Below are positions 51,641 through 64,000 of a DNA stretch of 64,000 nucleotides, piece by piece. Made by a program: the position numbers and the translations under genes. Position 1 is the first letter of the stretch. Each line of letters begins with the position of its first letter. The notes under the pieces were generated by a model. It ran no database searches and was not told the origin of the DNA. It saw only the letters and a program-made list of their open reading frames with translations. Source of the stretch: Domibacillus mangrovi (GTDB lineage: Bacteria; Bacillota; Bacilli; Bacillales; Domibacillaceae); assembly GCF_001906925.1 (NCBI RefSeq), contig NZ_MRWQ01000010.1, forward strand, positions 124,001 to 188,000, written 5' to 3'.

Positions 51641-53086
51641 TTACAACTCTGGTTTTTCTTTATGAAAATCAGTCGCCTGCTCATACACATGCGCGACACG
51701 GTAAACAGTTTTTTCGTCAAAATGACGGCCGATAATTTGCAGACCAAGCGGCATTCCATCAGAGAATCCACAAGGAACCGAAATACCTGGTACGCCTGCT
51801 AAGTTAACCGGAATCGTCAAAATATCATTCGCATACATCGTAAGTGGATCGTCAATGATTTCACCGATTTTAAAGGCTGGTGTTGGCGTTGTTGGTCCAA
51901 TGATGACATCATAGTTTTCAAAGACATCTTCAAAGTCTTTTTTAATAAGCGTGCGTACTTGCTGTGCTTTTTTATAATATGCATCGTAATAGCCCGAACT
52001 TAATGCAAATGTGCCCAGCATAATCCGACGCTTTACTTCGTCGCCAAAGCCTTCTGCACGTGTTTTTTTATATAAATCAATTAAGTTCTCCGCATTTTCA
52101 GCACGGTAGCCATAACGGATTCCGTCAAAACGGGCAAGGTTGGACGATGCTTCAGATGACGCGAGTAAATAGTATGTAGCGACGCCATATTTCGAATGTG
52201 GAAGTGATACTTCTTCCCAACTAGCACCTTGTCCTTCTAGCACTTTCAAAGCAGCTAACACAGACTGCTTCACTTCCTCTGAAACCCCTTCACCGAGATA
52301 TTCTTTCGGCACTGCAATGCGCAGTCCCTTCACATCTCCAGTTAAGTTTTTCGCAAAAGATTCACCTGGCACGTTTGCTGAAGTCGTATCGTACGGATCA
52401 ACACCGACAATCGCTTCAAGCAAGTGCGCATTATCTTCTACATTGCGTGTAATCGGACCAATCTGGTCAAGCGATGATGCAAATGCGATTAAGCCAAAGC
52501 GGGATACACGGCCATAGGTCGGTTTCATGCCGACAACGCCACAAAATGAAGCGGGCTGGCGAATCGATCCGCCTGTATCGGAACCGAGTGAAAACGGTAC
52601 TTCACCTGCTGCAACAGATGCGGCAGAGCCACCAGACGAACCACCCGGCACGCGATCTAGATTCCATGGATTACGTGTTTTCTGGTAGCTTGAGTTTTCC
52701 GTCGAAGATCCCATCGCAAATTCATCCATATTTAATTTACCGACTGTAATTGTGCCTGCTTCCCGCAGTTTATTGACAACCGTCGCATCATAAATCGGGT
52801 CGAAATTATAAAGAATCTGGCTCGCCGCTGTTGTGCGTAGACCTTTTGTAACAATGTTATCTTTCACACCAATTGGCACGCCGTTTAAAATCCCCGTTTT
52901 GCCTGATTCCTGCAATTCTTTCGCTTGATTGCGGGCATTCTCTTCATCAAGCGTTAAAAATGCTTTCACATCTCCGTCTATTGCTGCGATTCGTTTAAAC
53001 GATTCATCAACAAGGTCCGGTATAGTGATTTCTTTTTTATGTAACATTGACTGAATCTCATTCAGTTTATGATCAAATAATGACAC
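51641..53086 (-). CDS. gatA: Asp/Glu-tRNA amidotransferase subunit A
   Basis: Glutaminase/amidase subunit. The 481-residue amidase-signature protein has the catalytic Lys in [10 protein letters not shown], then [16 protein letters not shown] and [15 protein letters not shown] giving the Ser-cisSer-Lys triad. It releases ammonia and channels it to GatB. Separated from gatC by 12 bases. Confidence 0.96.
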   Translation of the reverse strand: MSLFDHKLNEIQSMLHKKEITIPDLVDESFKRIAAIDGDVKAFLTLDEENARNQAKELQESGKTGILNGVPIGVKDNIVTKGLRTTAASQILYNFDPIYDATVVNKLREAGTITVGKLNMDEFAMGSSTENSSYQKTRNPWNLDRVPGGSSGGSAASVAAGEVPFSLGSDTGGSIRQPASFCGVVGMKPTYGRVSRFGLIAFASSLDQIGPITRNVEDNAHLLEAIVGVDPYDTTSANVPGESFAKNLTGDVKGLRIAVPKEYLGEGVSEEVKQSVLAALKVLEGQGASWEEVSLPHSKYGVATYYLLASSEASSNLARFDGIRYGYRAENAENLIDLYKKTRAEGFGDEVKRRIMLGTFALSSGYYDAYYKKAQQVRTLIKKDFEDVFENYDVIIGPTTPTPAFKIGEIIDDPLTMYANDILTIPVNLAGVPGISVPCGFSDGMPLGLQIIGRHFDEKTVYRVAHVYEQATDFHKEKPEL

Positions 53087-53098
53087 TCTCTCTCCTCC

Positions 53099-53389
53099 TT
53101 ATTCGATAATAGATGGTACACGGATTTGTCCGTCCTGCTGATCCGGTGCATTTTTCAATACGTCTTCGCGATCAAGTCCAAGCTCTGATTTATCTTCGCG
53201 AAGCACATTTTTCATATTGAAAACATGTGACGTTGGTTTAACGTTTGATGTATCAAGTTCATTTAGCTGCTCAGCAAATGTAATAATCGCATCGAGTTGT
53301 TCTGTAAATTTATGCACTTCTTCATCCGTTACTGCCAGTCGCGCCAGATGCGCTACGTGTCGTACTTGCTCCTCAGAAATTCGTGTCAA
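53099..53389 (-). CDS. gatC: Asp/Glu-tRNA amidotransferase subunit C
   Basis: Small structural subunit that wraps GatA and GatB. 96 residues with [17 protein letters not shown] and [13 protein letters not shown], typical of the family. TTG at 53389 is chosen because GGAGGTGG precedes it by eight bases; homologues start here. The longer frame would reach into repeat copy 7. Confidence 0.93.
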   Translation of the reverse strand: MTRISEEQVRHVAHLARLAVTDEEVHKFTEQLDAIITFAEQLNELDTSNVKPTSHVFNMKNVLREDKSELGLDREDVLKNAPDQQDGQIRVPSIIE

Positions 53390-53438
53390 TGTAATCCACC
53401 TCCGTAAAAAGTATCGGCATTCTTTTGTTTGCACAAAG

Positions 53439-53656
53439 TTTATCCCGCCTTAACGGGCAGTAAGATCCCCCTTCAAGAATTCGAAAAGAAATGAAGGATT
53501 CACTGCGGGATCAATTGCCCGTAAAAGCCCGATTCGTTCGAGCCGGCTAAAGCCCGGTCACTCAAGTATTGCCGCAGGACTCGGTGCTCTTTACCCGAGT
53601 TCCTTTTCATTCAGTAGGGAAAGAACCCCCCCCCATTAAATGAAGTTTCACTTTAT
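53439..53656 (-). repeat. Dispersed hairpin element, copy 7
   Basis: 218 bp read left to right on the plus strand: TTTATCCCGCC, ACGGGCAGTAAGATCCCCC/GGGATCAATTGCCCGT stem, the central hairpins (here GCCGGCTAAAGCCCGG and CCGCAGGACTCGG), the right-end stem of CAGTAGGGAAAG and GAAGTTTCACTTTAT. It lies directly upstream of gatC, where the gatCAB promoter is expected. Confidence 0.85.
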
Positions 53657-53770
53657 TTTACCATGATTTCATCTTTCATTCATAATTGTTCAGAGAAAAA
53701 GAGAAACCACCTTGAAATTCAAGGCAGTTCCGTGTCCGGTGCCAGTTGATCTTCCTGATTTCTTCAATCA

Positions 53771-53814
53771 AAAAACATCTTAAATACTGATGTAATCAGC
53801 TTTTGAGATGTTTT
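53771..53814 (-). terminator. Terminator of the ZIP transporter gene
   Basis: AAAACATCT...AGATGTTTT stem followed on the minus strand by TTTTTTGATT, 7 bases below the stop. Confidence 0.8.
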
Positions 53815-53820
53815 CCTCTT

Positions 53821-54630
53821 TTACATTATGAGTAGCAAACTTAAAGCCATGACAATCATTCCCGAGACGACACCATAAATAGCAAGATGCGTCTGATCGT
53901 ATTTTTGCGCGGCCGGCAGCAATTCATCAAGAGAAATAAACACCATGATCCCCGCTACACCAGCAAATATCATCCCAAACATCGTATCTGTTAAATAGGG
54001 CAGTAAAATGAGCCAGGCAAAGAGAGCCCCGATCGGTTCAGAGAGTCCCGATAAAAAGGACCACTTAAACGCTTTTTTCCGGTCGCCTGTTGCAAAGTAA
54101 AGAGGAACAGCAACCGCAATGCCTTCCGGGATATTATGAATTGCAACAGCGACTGCAATGGCGATGCCAAGATTCGGGTCCTGTATGGTTGAAGCGAACG
54201 TCGCAATCCCTTCCGGAAAATTATGAATCGCAATCGCAACTGCCGTAAAGATCCCCATCTTTTTCAAGCGTGCATATTCATCATGTGTCGGTTCCATGTG
54301 GAATTCTTCCACTGTTTTAACATTATGGGGATTCCCAACGGATGGAATGAATCGATCAATAAGCGCAATAACAACCATCCCACTAAAAAAGCCGATAACT
54401 GTCAACCAGTAGCCTGTTGATTCTCCATGTTCCCCGACTAACGCATCTTTTGCTTTCACAAATATTTCGACCATTGATACGTAAATCATGACACCCGCTG
54501 AAAATCCGAGTGACCAGGCAAGAAACTTCGTATTGGTACGCGATGTGAAAAACGCCAGCGCACTGCCTATACCCGTTGCCATTCCAGCAAACAATGTTAA
54601 ACCTAATGCCAGTAAAACATTCTCGTCCAT
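53821..54630 (-). CDS. zupT: ZIP-family metal transporter
   Basis: Imports zinc, manganese or iron. The 269-residue, eight-helix protein has the paired metal-site motifs AIHNFPEGIATF and AIHNIPEGIAVAVPLYFATG, a His/Glu-rich cytoplasmic loop (TVEEFHMEPTHDEYARLKK), and SGLSEPIGALF. ATG at 54630 follows GGGAGGGTGTGT. It stands where some Bacilli place a proline/opu transporter, between camS and gatCAB. Confidence 0.9.
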   Translation of the reverse strand: MDENVLLALGLTLFAGMATGIGSALAFFTSRTNTKFLAWSLGFSAGVMIYVSMVEIFVKAKDALVGEHGESTGYWLTVIGFFSGMVVIALIDRFIPSVGNPHNVKTVEEFHMEPTHDEYARLKKMGIFTAVAIAIHNFPEGIATFASTIQDPNLGIAIAVAVAIHNIPEGIAVAVPLYFATGDRKKAFKWSFLSGLSEPIGALFAWLILLPYLTDTMFGMIFAGVAGIMVFISLDELLPAAQKYDQTHLAIYGVVSGMIVMALSLLLIM

Positions 54631-54703
54631 ACACACCCTCCCTTTATCCCCTTTTTAATTATTGTATGTGAAAATTTGTCCTCATACAATTTTTATACCA
54701 GTC

Positions 54704-54743
54704 AAAAAAAGCCTGATTTGACGAAATTGGTCAAATCAGGCTT
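54704..54743 (-). terminator. Terminator of the pcrB-pcrA-ligA-camS operon
   Basis: AAGCCTGATTTGAC/GTCAAATCAGGCTT perfect stem followed on the minus strand by TTTTTTGAC. Confidence 0.88.
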
Positions 54744-54749
54744 CTCCTC

Positions 54750-55919
54750 TTATTCATAAATGTGAACGTCGGGTTCCTCTTCATTGGCTTCTTTGACGAT
54801 GAGCGCTTCCACCCCACTCATTGACGTAATGCTTACTTCAATTGGCACATACGCCGGAAAATGATCCATAATAAGCCCGGTTACGAACTGTGTAAATCCA
54901 ATTGTTTCTGCTTTTCCGTAAAATTGAATTGGGATTTCAATTTTCAAACTGGATAATTCACCACCGCTGTAAAGCGCACGGCCGATAACCCCATTAAAGT
55001 TATCAAAATACTTCTCCATATCCTGCTTAAAGTTCAAAAAATATGTCGCATCATCTCGATGTGCTTCTTCTGCTGCAGTTGATGGAAACAGAACATATTC
55101 TTCGTTAATACTTTTCCAGTCATTCGTTTCTGTTTTGCCTGCATCCAAGTGTGTATAAGCAATAAAGTTGCCTGCTGTAACCGAATTTTTCGGTGCCTGT
55201 TGAAATAATGCAATCGTCACTGGCACATTTTTCGTTTTGTCCATCGTCCGAAGACGCGCGGCAACTTGCGCGGCAATTTTCTTTCCTTCTTCTTCAATCG
55301 TTTCATCTGGAATCGTAAATTCATACTCAGCACCATATTGTTCTTTTTGATAATAGTGAACCGAATTTAGTGCAAGACCGATGACGATCCCGTCCAGTTG
55401 CAATGAATTATCTTCTTTTTTCGTTAAATAATTTTGCTCCATAATATGTGCCAAATAAATCGGTGCCCGTTCATTTCGTTCATCCACAGAGCCCTCACCC
55501 GTATCAATCGGATTCAGTCCCAAATTTTCTTCTGCTGTCATTTCTTTTTCTGCCAGCTGAGCATCTGTATATTTCCGTCTCAGCCATGAGCGAACAACAT
55601 CCGCTTCAAGCGTTTGTCCATCACGAAAGAAATGCGTCTTCGGTGAAAAATTTTCTTGTGCAATCCTCATTAGCCCCGTTTCAAATTCAACGATATCATA
55701 GCGAGTATTTAAATTAGACACAATCATCCCACGAGCCTTTCCCTCTTCAAAGGGCACGAGCGTTCGGTAAAAGTTTTCCGAAATTTGATAGCTCGGAATA
55801 ATGGCTGTCTGCTCTTCACCATTTCCCTGTGTCACTTCATCTTTATTTTGCAAAGCCGGTGCACATCCTGTTATGAGCAGTATAGCGGACATTGCTGTGA
55901 GAATCCATTTCACCTTCAA
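54750..55919 (-). CDS. camS: CamS-family lipoprotein (sex pheromone precursor type)
   Basis: A 389-residue exported lipoprotein whose signal peptide (LTAMSAILLITGC) is related to pheromone precursors of enterococci and staphylococci. The mature part holds FYRTLVPFEEGKARGMIVSNLNTRYD, broken here to FYRTLVPFEEGKARG. TTG at 55919 follows GAGGTGG. Equivalent to B. subtilis YerH. Function in Bacillus unknown. Confidence 0.9.
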   Translation of the reverse strand: MKVKWILTAMSAILLITGCAPALQNKDEVTQGNGEEQTAIIPSYQISENFYRTLVPFEEGKARGMIVSNLNTRYDIVEFETGLMRIAQENFSPKTHFFRDGQTLEADVVRSWLRRKYTDAQLAEKEMTAEENLGLNPIDTGEGSVDERNERAPIYLAHIMEQNYLTKKEDNSLQLDGIVIGLALNSVHYYQKEQYGAEYEFTIPDETIEEEGKKIAAQVAARLRTMDKTKNVPVTIALFQQAPKNSVTAGNFIAYTHLDAGKTETNDWKSINEEYVLFPSTAAEEAHRDDATYFLNFKQDMEKYFDNFNGVIGRALYSGGELSSLKIEIPIQFYGKAETIGFTQFVTGLIMDHFPAYVPIEVSITSMSGVEALIVKEANEEEPDVHIYE

Positions 55920-55931
55920 AAAAGCCACCTC

Positions 55932-60148
<4,217 letters not shown>

Positions 60149-60191
60149 ACTGCCACCACCATTCGGAACGTTTGTTCTTTATTATATACTA

Positions 60192-60881
60192 TTATTTAAC
60201 TGCTGCGACGGTTTTTAATGATTCTTCTGGATATTCGTAAATTGCGTTGCCGACGACGATGACATCCGCATACTGTCCAATTTCTTTCGCCTGCTCTGCG
60301 GTTTGGATCCCCCCGCCATATATAAATGTCGTATCTGAATCACGCAAAATATTTGCCGCCTTTTGAACAGCTTCTATATCGCCATACATGCCGCTATATT
60401 CAAGATAGAATACCGGCAGCTTCAATAACTGGCCGGCCATGCGGGCATACGCAGTAACATCGTCTACATCCAATTTCATTTGAACTCCTGTTAATTTTGC
60501 CGCTTTACTGTCTAGATTGGCAATGCAATAGCCTTCAACAACAAGTTCGTCCGGATTCATCAGTTCACCATACTCTTTCATCGCTTCATAATGAAGTCCA
60601 GTAATCCAGTTGGCATCCGCACTGTTTAAGACAGTTGGAATAAAATATAAATCAAAACCCGGCGTCACCATCTCAATTGATGATACTTCCAGTACACAGG
60701 GCACCGGATAACGACGCACACGCACTAGTAAATCAAGTACATTTTCAAGCGTTACACCGTCCGAACCACCAACAACAACCGCATCAGTTCCGGACTCACA
60801 CACACGTTCAAGCAACTCATCATCAATCTCTTTATTCGGGTCTAATTTAAACACATGCCGCCATTCATGAACATCATACAT
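60192..60881 (-). CDS. pcrB: Heptaprenylglyceryl phosphate synthase
   Basis: TIM-barrel prenyltransferase joining heptaprenyl diphosphate to sn-glycerol 1-phosphate. 229 residues: WRHVFKLDPNKEI, VVGGSDGVTLEN, LVVEGYCIANL, FYLEYSGMYGD and GGGIQTAEQAKE. Starts at 60881 after GGAGGTTTCTGCGC. First gene of the pcrB-pcrA-ligA-camS operon. yerD, often just upstream, is absent. Confidence 0.93.
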   Translation of the reverse strand: MYDVHEWRHVFKLDPNKEIDDELLERVCESGTDAVVVGGSDGVTLENVLDLLVRVRRYPVPCVLEVSSIEMVTPGFDLYFIPTVLNSADANWITGLHYEAMKEYGELMNPDELVVEGYCIANLDSKAAKLTGVQMKLDVDDVTAYARMAGQLLKLPVFYLEYSGMYGDIEAVQKAANILRDSDTTFIYGGGIQTAEQAKEIGQYADVIVVGNAIYEYPEESLKTVAAVK

Positions 60882-60968
60882 GCGCAGAAACCTCCAATCA
60901 TTGCGTTACAACTTCATATTATAACATCGAAAAGCAGAGTTCGCCTTCGTAAGTAAACTTCATTTATT

Positions 60969-61252
60969 ATAAAGTGAAACTTCATTCAGTCGGGGTTAGG
61001 TTCACAGGATGTGAATCATGCAGACGTTGTCACAGGACGTGACGATCTTAGTCTGCGTTCCGCTTAACCCCACTGAATAAACTGGAACTCAGGTAAAGAA
61101 CGCCGCGTCCTGCGGCATTACCTGAGTGACCGGCTTCATCCTGGCCCGAACCAATCGGGCTTTTACCGGCAGTTGATCCCCCTCTTATCCTTCTTTTCTT
61201 TTCGAAGTCTTGAATAAAGCGGGGGTCTTACTGCCCGTTAATACGGAATAAA
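60969..61252 (+). repeat. Dispersed hairpin element, copy 8 (longest)
   Basis: 284 bp, all modules: ATAAAGTGAAAC end, TTCACAGGATGTGAA and GTCACAGGACGTGAC hairpins, ACTCAGGTAA.../TTACCTGAGT stem with inner CGCCGC/GCGGC, a CCGAACCAATCGG hairpin, the GGCAGTTGATCCCC.../ACTGCCCGTT stem, and GGAATAAA. It fills the place of yerD between yerC and pcrB. Confidence 0.85.
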
Positions 61253-61314
61253 CAAATTCCCTTTAGAGAGACGAGATCTCGTCTTCTATGAACATTCATC
61301 CCTTTTCCATCTAT

Positions 61315-61349
61315 AAAAAAAAGCCGTCTCTCCGAAAAGAGACAGCTTT
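61315..61349 (-). terminator. Terminator of the yerA-yerB-yerC transcript
   Basis: AAGCCGTCTC/GAGACAGCTT stem followed on the minus strand by TTTTTTTT. Just beyond it is a perfect palindrome GACGAGATCTCGTC (61270-61283) of unknown role. Confidence 0.85.
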
Positions 61350-61356
61350 GTTATTA

Positions 61357-61656
61357 TTACTTTTCTTTTTCATAAACGCGTTTTAAGACGAATTCATATC
61401 CATCGTTGCCATAGTTTAGACAGCGTTTCACACGTGAAATAGTGGCTGTTGAGGCGCCGGTTTCGGTTTCGATTTTATGATATGTTCTTCCTTCTTGAAG
61501 CATGCGCGCTACTTCTAAACGCTGTGCAAGGGATTGTATTTCATTAACCGTACACAAATCGTCAAAAAAGCGATAACATTCTTCCATATCACGAAGCGAG
61601 AGAACCGCTTGAAACAGCTGGTCGAGCGCTTTTCCACGCAGTTTATCTATCTGCAT
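61357..61656 (-). CDS. yerC: YerC/TrpR-family helix-turn-helix protein
   Basis: A 99-residue TrpR-like DNA-binding protein: DLCTVNEIQSLAQRLEVARML and GASTATISRVKRCLNYG. ATG at 61656 is preferred, following GGAAGTTGATT, just after the yerB stop. Regulator of unknown targets. Confidence 0.9.
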   Translation of the reverse strand: MQIDKLRGKALDQLFQAVLSLRDMEECYRFFDDLCTVNEIQSLAQRLEVARMLQEGRTYHKIETETGASTATISRVKRCLNYGNDGYEFVLKRVYEKEK

Positions 61657-61658
61657 AA

Positions 61659-62639
61659 TCAACTTCCATTCCCTTCACCTTCATTTTCCACATCAACTGC
61701 TCTATTCAGTCCTCTTAAGACAGGTACAACGTGAACCCACGTCTGTCCTGTTTTCAAGGCCGCACCACTTTCTTTATACGGTACAATCTGTCCATTTTTA
61801 TTTTGCCACTTGACCATATTCTTGATGCCTTTTTGAATTAAAAAGGCATCTCCGCCCGATGTAAGATTAATATCAAGCCGGCCCTTTGCATCAACGACAC
61901 GATGGTCCGCTTCGATGATGAAAATATTGTCAGCCTTTATCTCTACACCGCCTATTGTACGAGAATACGATTCCGATTCTTTATCATACTCATATGTGGC
62001 ATCGAATGATTCATTTTTCGATGAATGAACAACGACGTTTGAAGCAGGCTCTCCGTTCAATGATTCTTCTTCCTTCTTTGTCAAAAAAGAAAGTCGTGCT
62101 GGTGCAGAATCCATATCGTACTCTTTTTCTTTTGCCATATCCAACACTTTATCGAAATATACATATGAATTGTGAGGTGCCTGCCTAGATGCATCACGTT
62201 TAAAGACATCGCCGTCGTGCTGAATGCCGTTTAGTTGATCAACTTTCCCAGCAAATAGCATCTCTTTCGCTTCAGGACTGTACCCATGCGCTAAAAATAG
62301 TGCATCGTAACCCATAGCTATTTCAACAAAATAGTCACGCGCACTGCGAACTGGACCGGCAAATTCAGGATACTCACTTTGATAAATGGCCAAAAATCGG
62401 GTAATATTCCCTTCTGCCAACATTTCATATACAATATCTGCATCTTCTAACGCCGTCTGCGGACGTGCTTCTGTAGAATTGCTGATGACGACTGCTATCG
62501 CGCGCCGATCAGTATCCACTGACTCTACACCGTTAAGCGGATTTATTTCAGTTCGTTCGCTCTTATTGACAGACTGTGAACTTGCACAGCTGCTAAGCAA
62601 TATAGATACAGCTGCCAATGTAATCCATTTTTTTTTCAT
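61659..62639 (-). CDS. yerB: DUF3048 lipoprotein YerB
   Basis: A 326-residue lipoprotein (lipobox LLSSCAS) with the DUF3048 fold: NPLNGVESVDTDRRAIAVVISNS (shortened core RRAIAVVISNS), AGPVRSARDYFVEIAMGYDA and the C-terminal WVHVVPVLR. In B. subtilis it is sporulation-linked or of unknown role. ATG at 62639 follows TGGAGTGTCGAT. Confidence 0.92.
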   Translation of the reverse strand: MKKKWITLAAVSILLSSCASSQSVNKSERTEINPLNGVESVDTDRRAIAVVISNSTEARPQTALEDADIVYEMLAEGNITRFLAIYQSEYPEFAGPVRSARDYFVEIAMGYDALFLAHGYSPEAKEMLFAGKVDQLNGIQHDGDVFKRDASRQAPHNSYVYFDKVLDMAKEKEYDMDSAPARLSFLTKKEEESLNGEPASNVVVHSSKNESFDATYEYDKESESYSRTIGGVEIKADNIFIIEADHRVVDAKGRLDINLTSGGDAFLIQKGIKNMVKWQNKNGQIVPYKESGAALKTGQTWVHVVPVLRGLNRAVDVENEGEGNGS

Positions 62640-62674
62640 ATCGACACTCCAAAAACAGTTTTCACTTTACCATT

Positions 62675-64000
62675 TTAACGCATTATCGTCGGAAAGAGTA
62701 CCGTTTTTTTCATAACGTCATACATGCCTTGCGATGTAATCCGAATATATGGAAGATGAGTCGATGTTAAAAATAATAATGTATAAATGGGATCATCAAA
62801 TTGATATCCGCGCTGTGATAGCAATTCTTTTAATTTCCGTTCTTGCTCAATTACTGTCTCAAACGGCTGATCGGACATAATGCCGGACAATGGAAGCGGA
62901 ATTTCGTGAAGGATTTCCCCATTTTCCGCAAGAACAATACCCCCGCCAATCTCTTGCATCCGTTCAAATGCCCGATGCATTTCCTCTTTTTCTGTTCCAA
63001 TTAACACGATATCCTCAGTACTTGAAAAAGAAGAAGCAAACCCCTGCACATTCGTCGCAAAGCCTTTAATCGTCGTGTTTATACGCCACTTCCCTTCATA
63101 GTCAAGGAGTACTAAATAATTTTGATCTTCCTCCATATAGAAGTTCTCGCCTACCACATCTTTTATTACATGACATGGTTTCGTAATAACATTATTGACC
63201 ATTTCAATTCCGAATGGCATTGAAAACTGCAAATCATCTTCATTCAATTGCCAATTAAAGCGCATTTTCGTATGACCGAACTGCTGCCACTGAACATTAT
63301 GGAATGGAGATGTATTCATTCCGCTTTTTTTGACCCAGATTCCATTTGACAAAACCGCTTCCGGATTCGGATGAAATTCATCTGTTAAAATATTGACACT
63401 CGCCATCCGCCCTGGTGCAATCATACCGTGCAAATGCTCTATCCGATAGTAGCGAGCCGCATTATAAGATGCTATATGATAGGCCTCAATCGGTGGGACA
63501 CCATAGTCGATGGCAATTTTGATCATTTTATCAATAATTCCATCTTCATAAAACGATGGTGACGATCCATCTGTTGTGAACATCATCATATCATATTGAT
63601 CAAGGTCCATTTCTTTCATTTCGGTCAACAATTTTTCAAGATCCGGACGAATCGATGAATGGCGAAGCGTCACCATCATTCCATTCATGAGCCGCTTACG
63701 TACATCTTCTCCGCTCATAGATTCATGATCGCCGTCTGCACCGAATAACGTCATTTTCGTTAATGTTTTTTCAGAAGCACCTGGAAAATGGCCTTCGATC
63801 CGTTTTTTCATTCCTTTCGTTTCCTGCATCCAGTACAGCATCATATCATCGCCGTCTAAAAGCTTCGGCCACCCTGTTAATTCGCCACCTTGAATGACAC
63901 TATCATGCTCAAGCCAAGAATTAATCGCACCGTTTGCAAAAATATCATCTTCATTATCAGGCTCCGTCTGTGCATCATACCGGCACCACCAGTACATCGA
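62675..64000 (-). CDS. yerA: Adenine deaminase-like amidohydrolase YerA, 5' end outside the window
   Basis: Metal-dependent amidohydrolase related to adenine deaminase. The visible about 440 residues include LFGADGDHESM, TLRHSSIRPDL, MMFTTDGSSPSF, NAARYYRIEHLHGMIAPGR and a C-terminal half typical of YerA/AdeC. Whether it deaminates adenine in this organism is unknown; YerA has low reported activity. Frame runs off the edge at 64000. Confidence 0.88.
   Translation of the reverse strand, partial: SMYWWCRYDAQTEPDNEDDIFANGAINSWLEHDSVIQGGELTGWPKLLDGDDMMLYWMQETKGMKKRIEGHFPGASEKTLTKMTLFGADGDHESMSGEDVRKRLMNGMMVTLRHSSIRPDLEKLLTEMKEMDLDQYDMMMFTTDGSSPSFYEDGIIDKMIKIAIDYGVPPIEAYHIASYNAARYYRIEHLHGMIAPGRMASVNILTDEFHPNPEAVLSNGIWVKKSGMNTSPFHNVQWQQFGHTKMRFNWQLNEDDLQFSMPFGIEMVNNVITKPCHVIKDVVGENFYMEEDQNYLVLLDYEGKWRINTTIKGFATNVQGFASSFSSTEDIVLIGTEKEEMHRAFERMQEIGGGIVLAENGEILHEIPLPLSGIMSDQPFETVIEQERKLKELLSQRGYQFDDPIYTLLFLTSTHLPYIRITSQGMYDVMKKTVLFPTIMR

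Noticed and set aside
60182-60191. Separate promoter between pcrB and pcrA
   Set aside because: The 43-bp gap is AT-rich and can be read as TATACT but no -35 is placed; co-transcription is simpler.

Overview
The window is a stretch of chromosome from a low-GC Firmicute of the family Bacillaceae. The evidence is strong AGGAGG-type ribosome binding sites, many TTG and GTG starts, U-tailed intrinsic terminators, Bacillus-type SAM, cobalamin and TPP riboswitches, AhrC/ArgR and Fur operators, and a minus-strand gene order close to the Bacillus subtilis yerA-yerB-yerC-pcrB-pcrA-ligA-camS-gatCAB-dgkB-rlmCD backbone. The genus cannot be fixed from sequence alone. I see no rRNA, tRNA, prophage or CRISPR array.

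Layout. 1-2000: the 5' part of metE (minus) behind a tandem SAM-I plus adenosylcobalamin riboswitch leader. 2-7 kb: an unsecreted alpha-amylase, a glutamate symporter/formimidoylglutamase pair and a divergent LysR regulator. 7.3-12 kb: an ARG-box-controlled divergent pair (GNAT acetyltransferase and argJ), a TetR plus paired SMR efflux operon, and a DUF2252 protein. 12-17.6 kb: purC, then the thiamine-pyrimidine salvage operon ylmB-tenA-thiZ-thiX-thiY under a TPP riboswitch. 17.6-23.3 kb: an MDR oxidoreductase, arylamine N-acetyltransferase, a DUF3267 membrane protein, a nuclease lipoprotein and a chemoreceptor. 24.3-29.1 kb: a Fur-controlled siderophore ABC importer with an AraC regulator. 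29.4-32 kb: DUF4386, a Crp-like regulator and a dehydrogenase pseudogene. 32.4-35.2 kb: rlmCD and small membrane or stress proteins. 35.6-39.3 kb: an Rrf2/luciferase-like monooxygenase/Hsp33 operon with a Fur-like box. 39.3-42.6 kb: a scar island (ABC exporter and IS630 fragments) followed by an AT-rich UvrA-like resistance ATPase. 42.7-46 kb: MarR/MFS, dgkB and a thioredoxin-like protein. 46-49.1 kb: argC-argB-argD, lacking argJ. 49.3-64 kb: esterase, gatCAB, a ZIP transporter, camS-ligA-pcrA-pcrB and yerC-yerB-yerA.

Most striking is a family of eight intergenic elements of about 157-284 bp (1785, 7065, 23405, 24074, 39840, 49138, 53439 and 60969), in both orientations. One end always reads TTTAT then a stem containing ACGGGCAGT/ACTGCCCGT. 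The other carries a CCCCACTGAAT hairpin, then GAAGTTTCAC and TTTAT. Several copies have a central set of hairpins that looks like structured RNA. No copy encodes a protein. I interpret them as non-autonomous, subterminal-hairpin elements of IS200/IS605 type, possibly retaining an omega-RNA-like scaffold. They abut terminators, transposase scars and stop codons and explain much of the non-coding sequence.

Functionally the window joins amino acid supply (metE, split arginine genes, glutamate uptake), cofactor salvage (thiamine), iron uptake, drug efflux or resistance, and essential housekeeping (DNA ligase, PcrA helicase, Glu-tRNA amidotransferase). Much of it is visibly controlled by riboswitches, ARG boxes, Fur boxes and local repressors.
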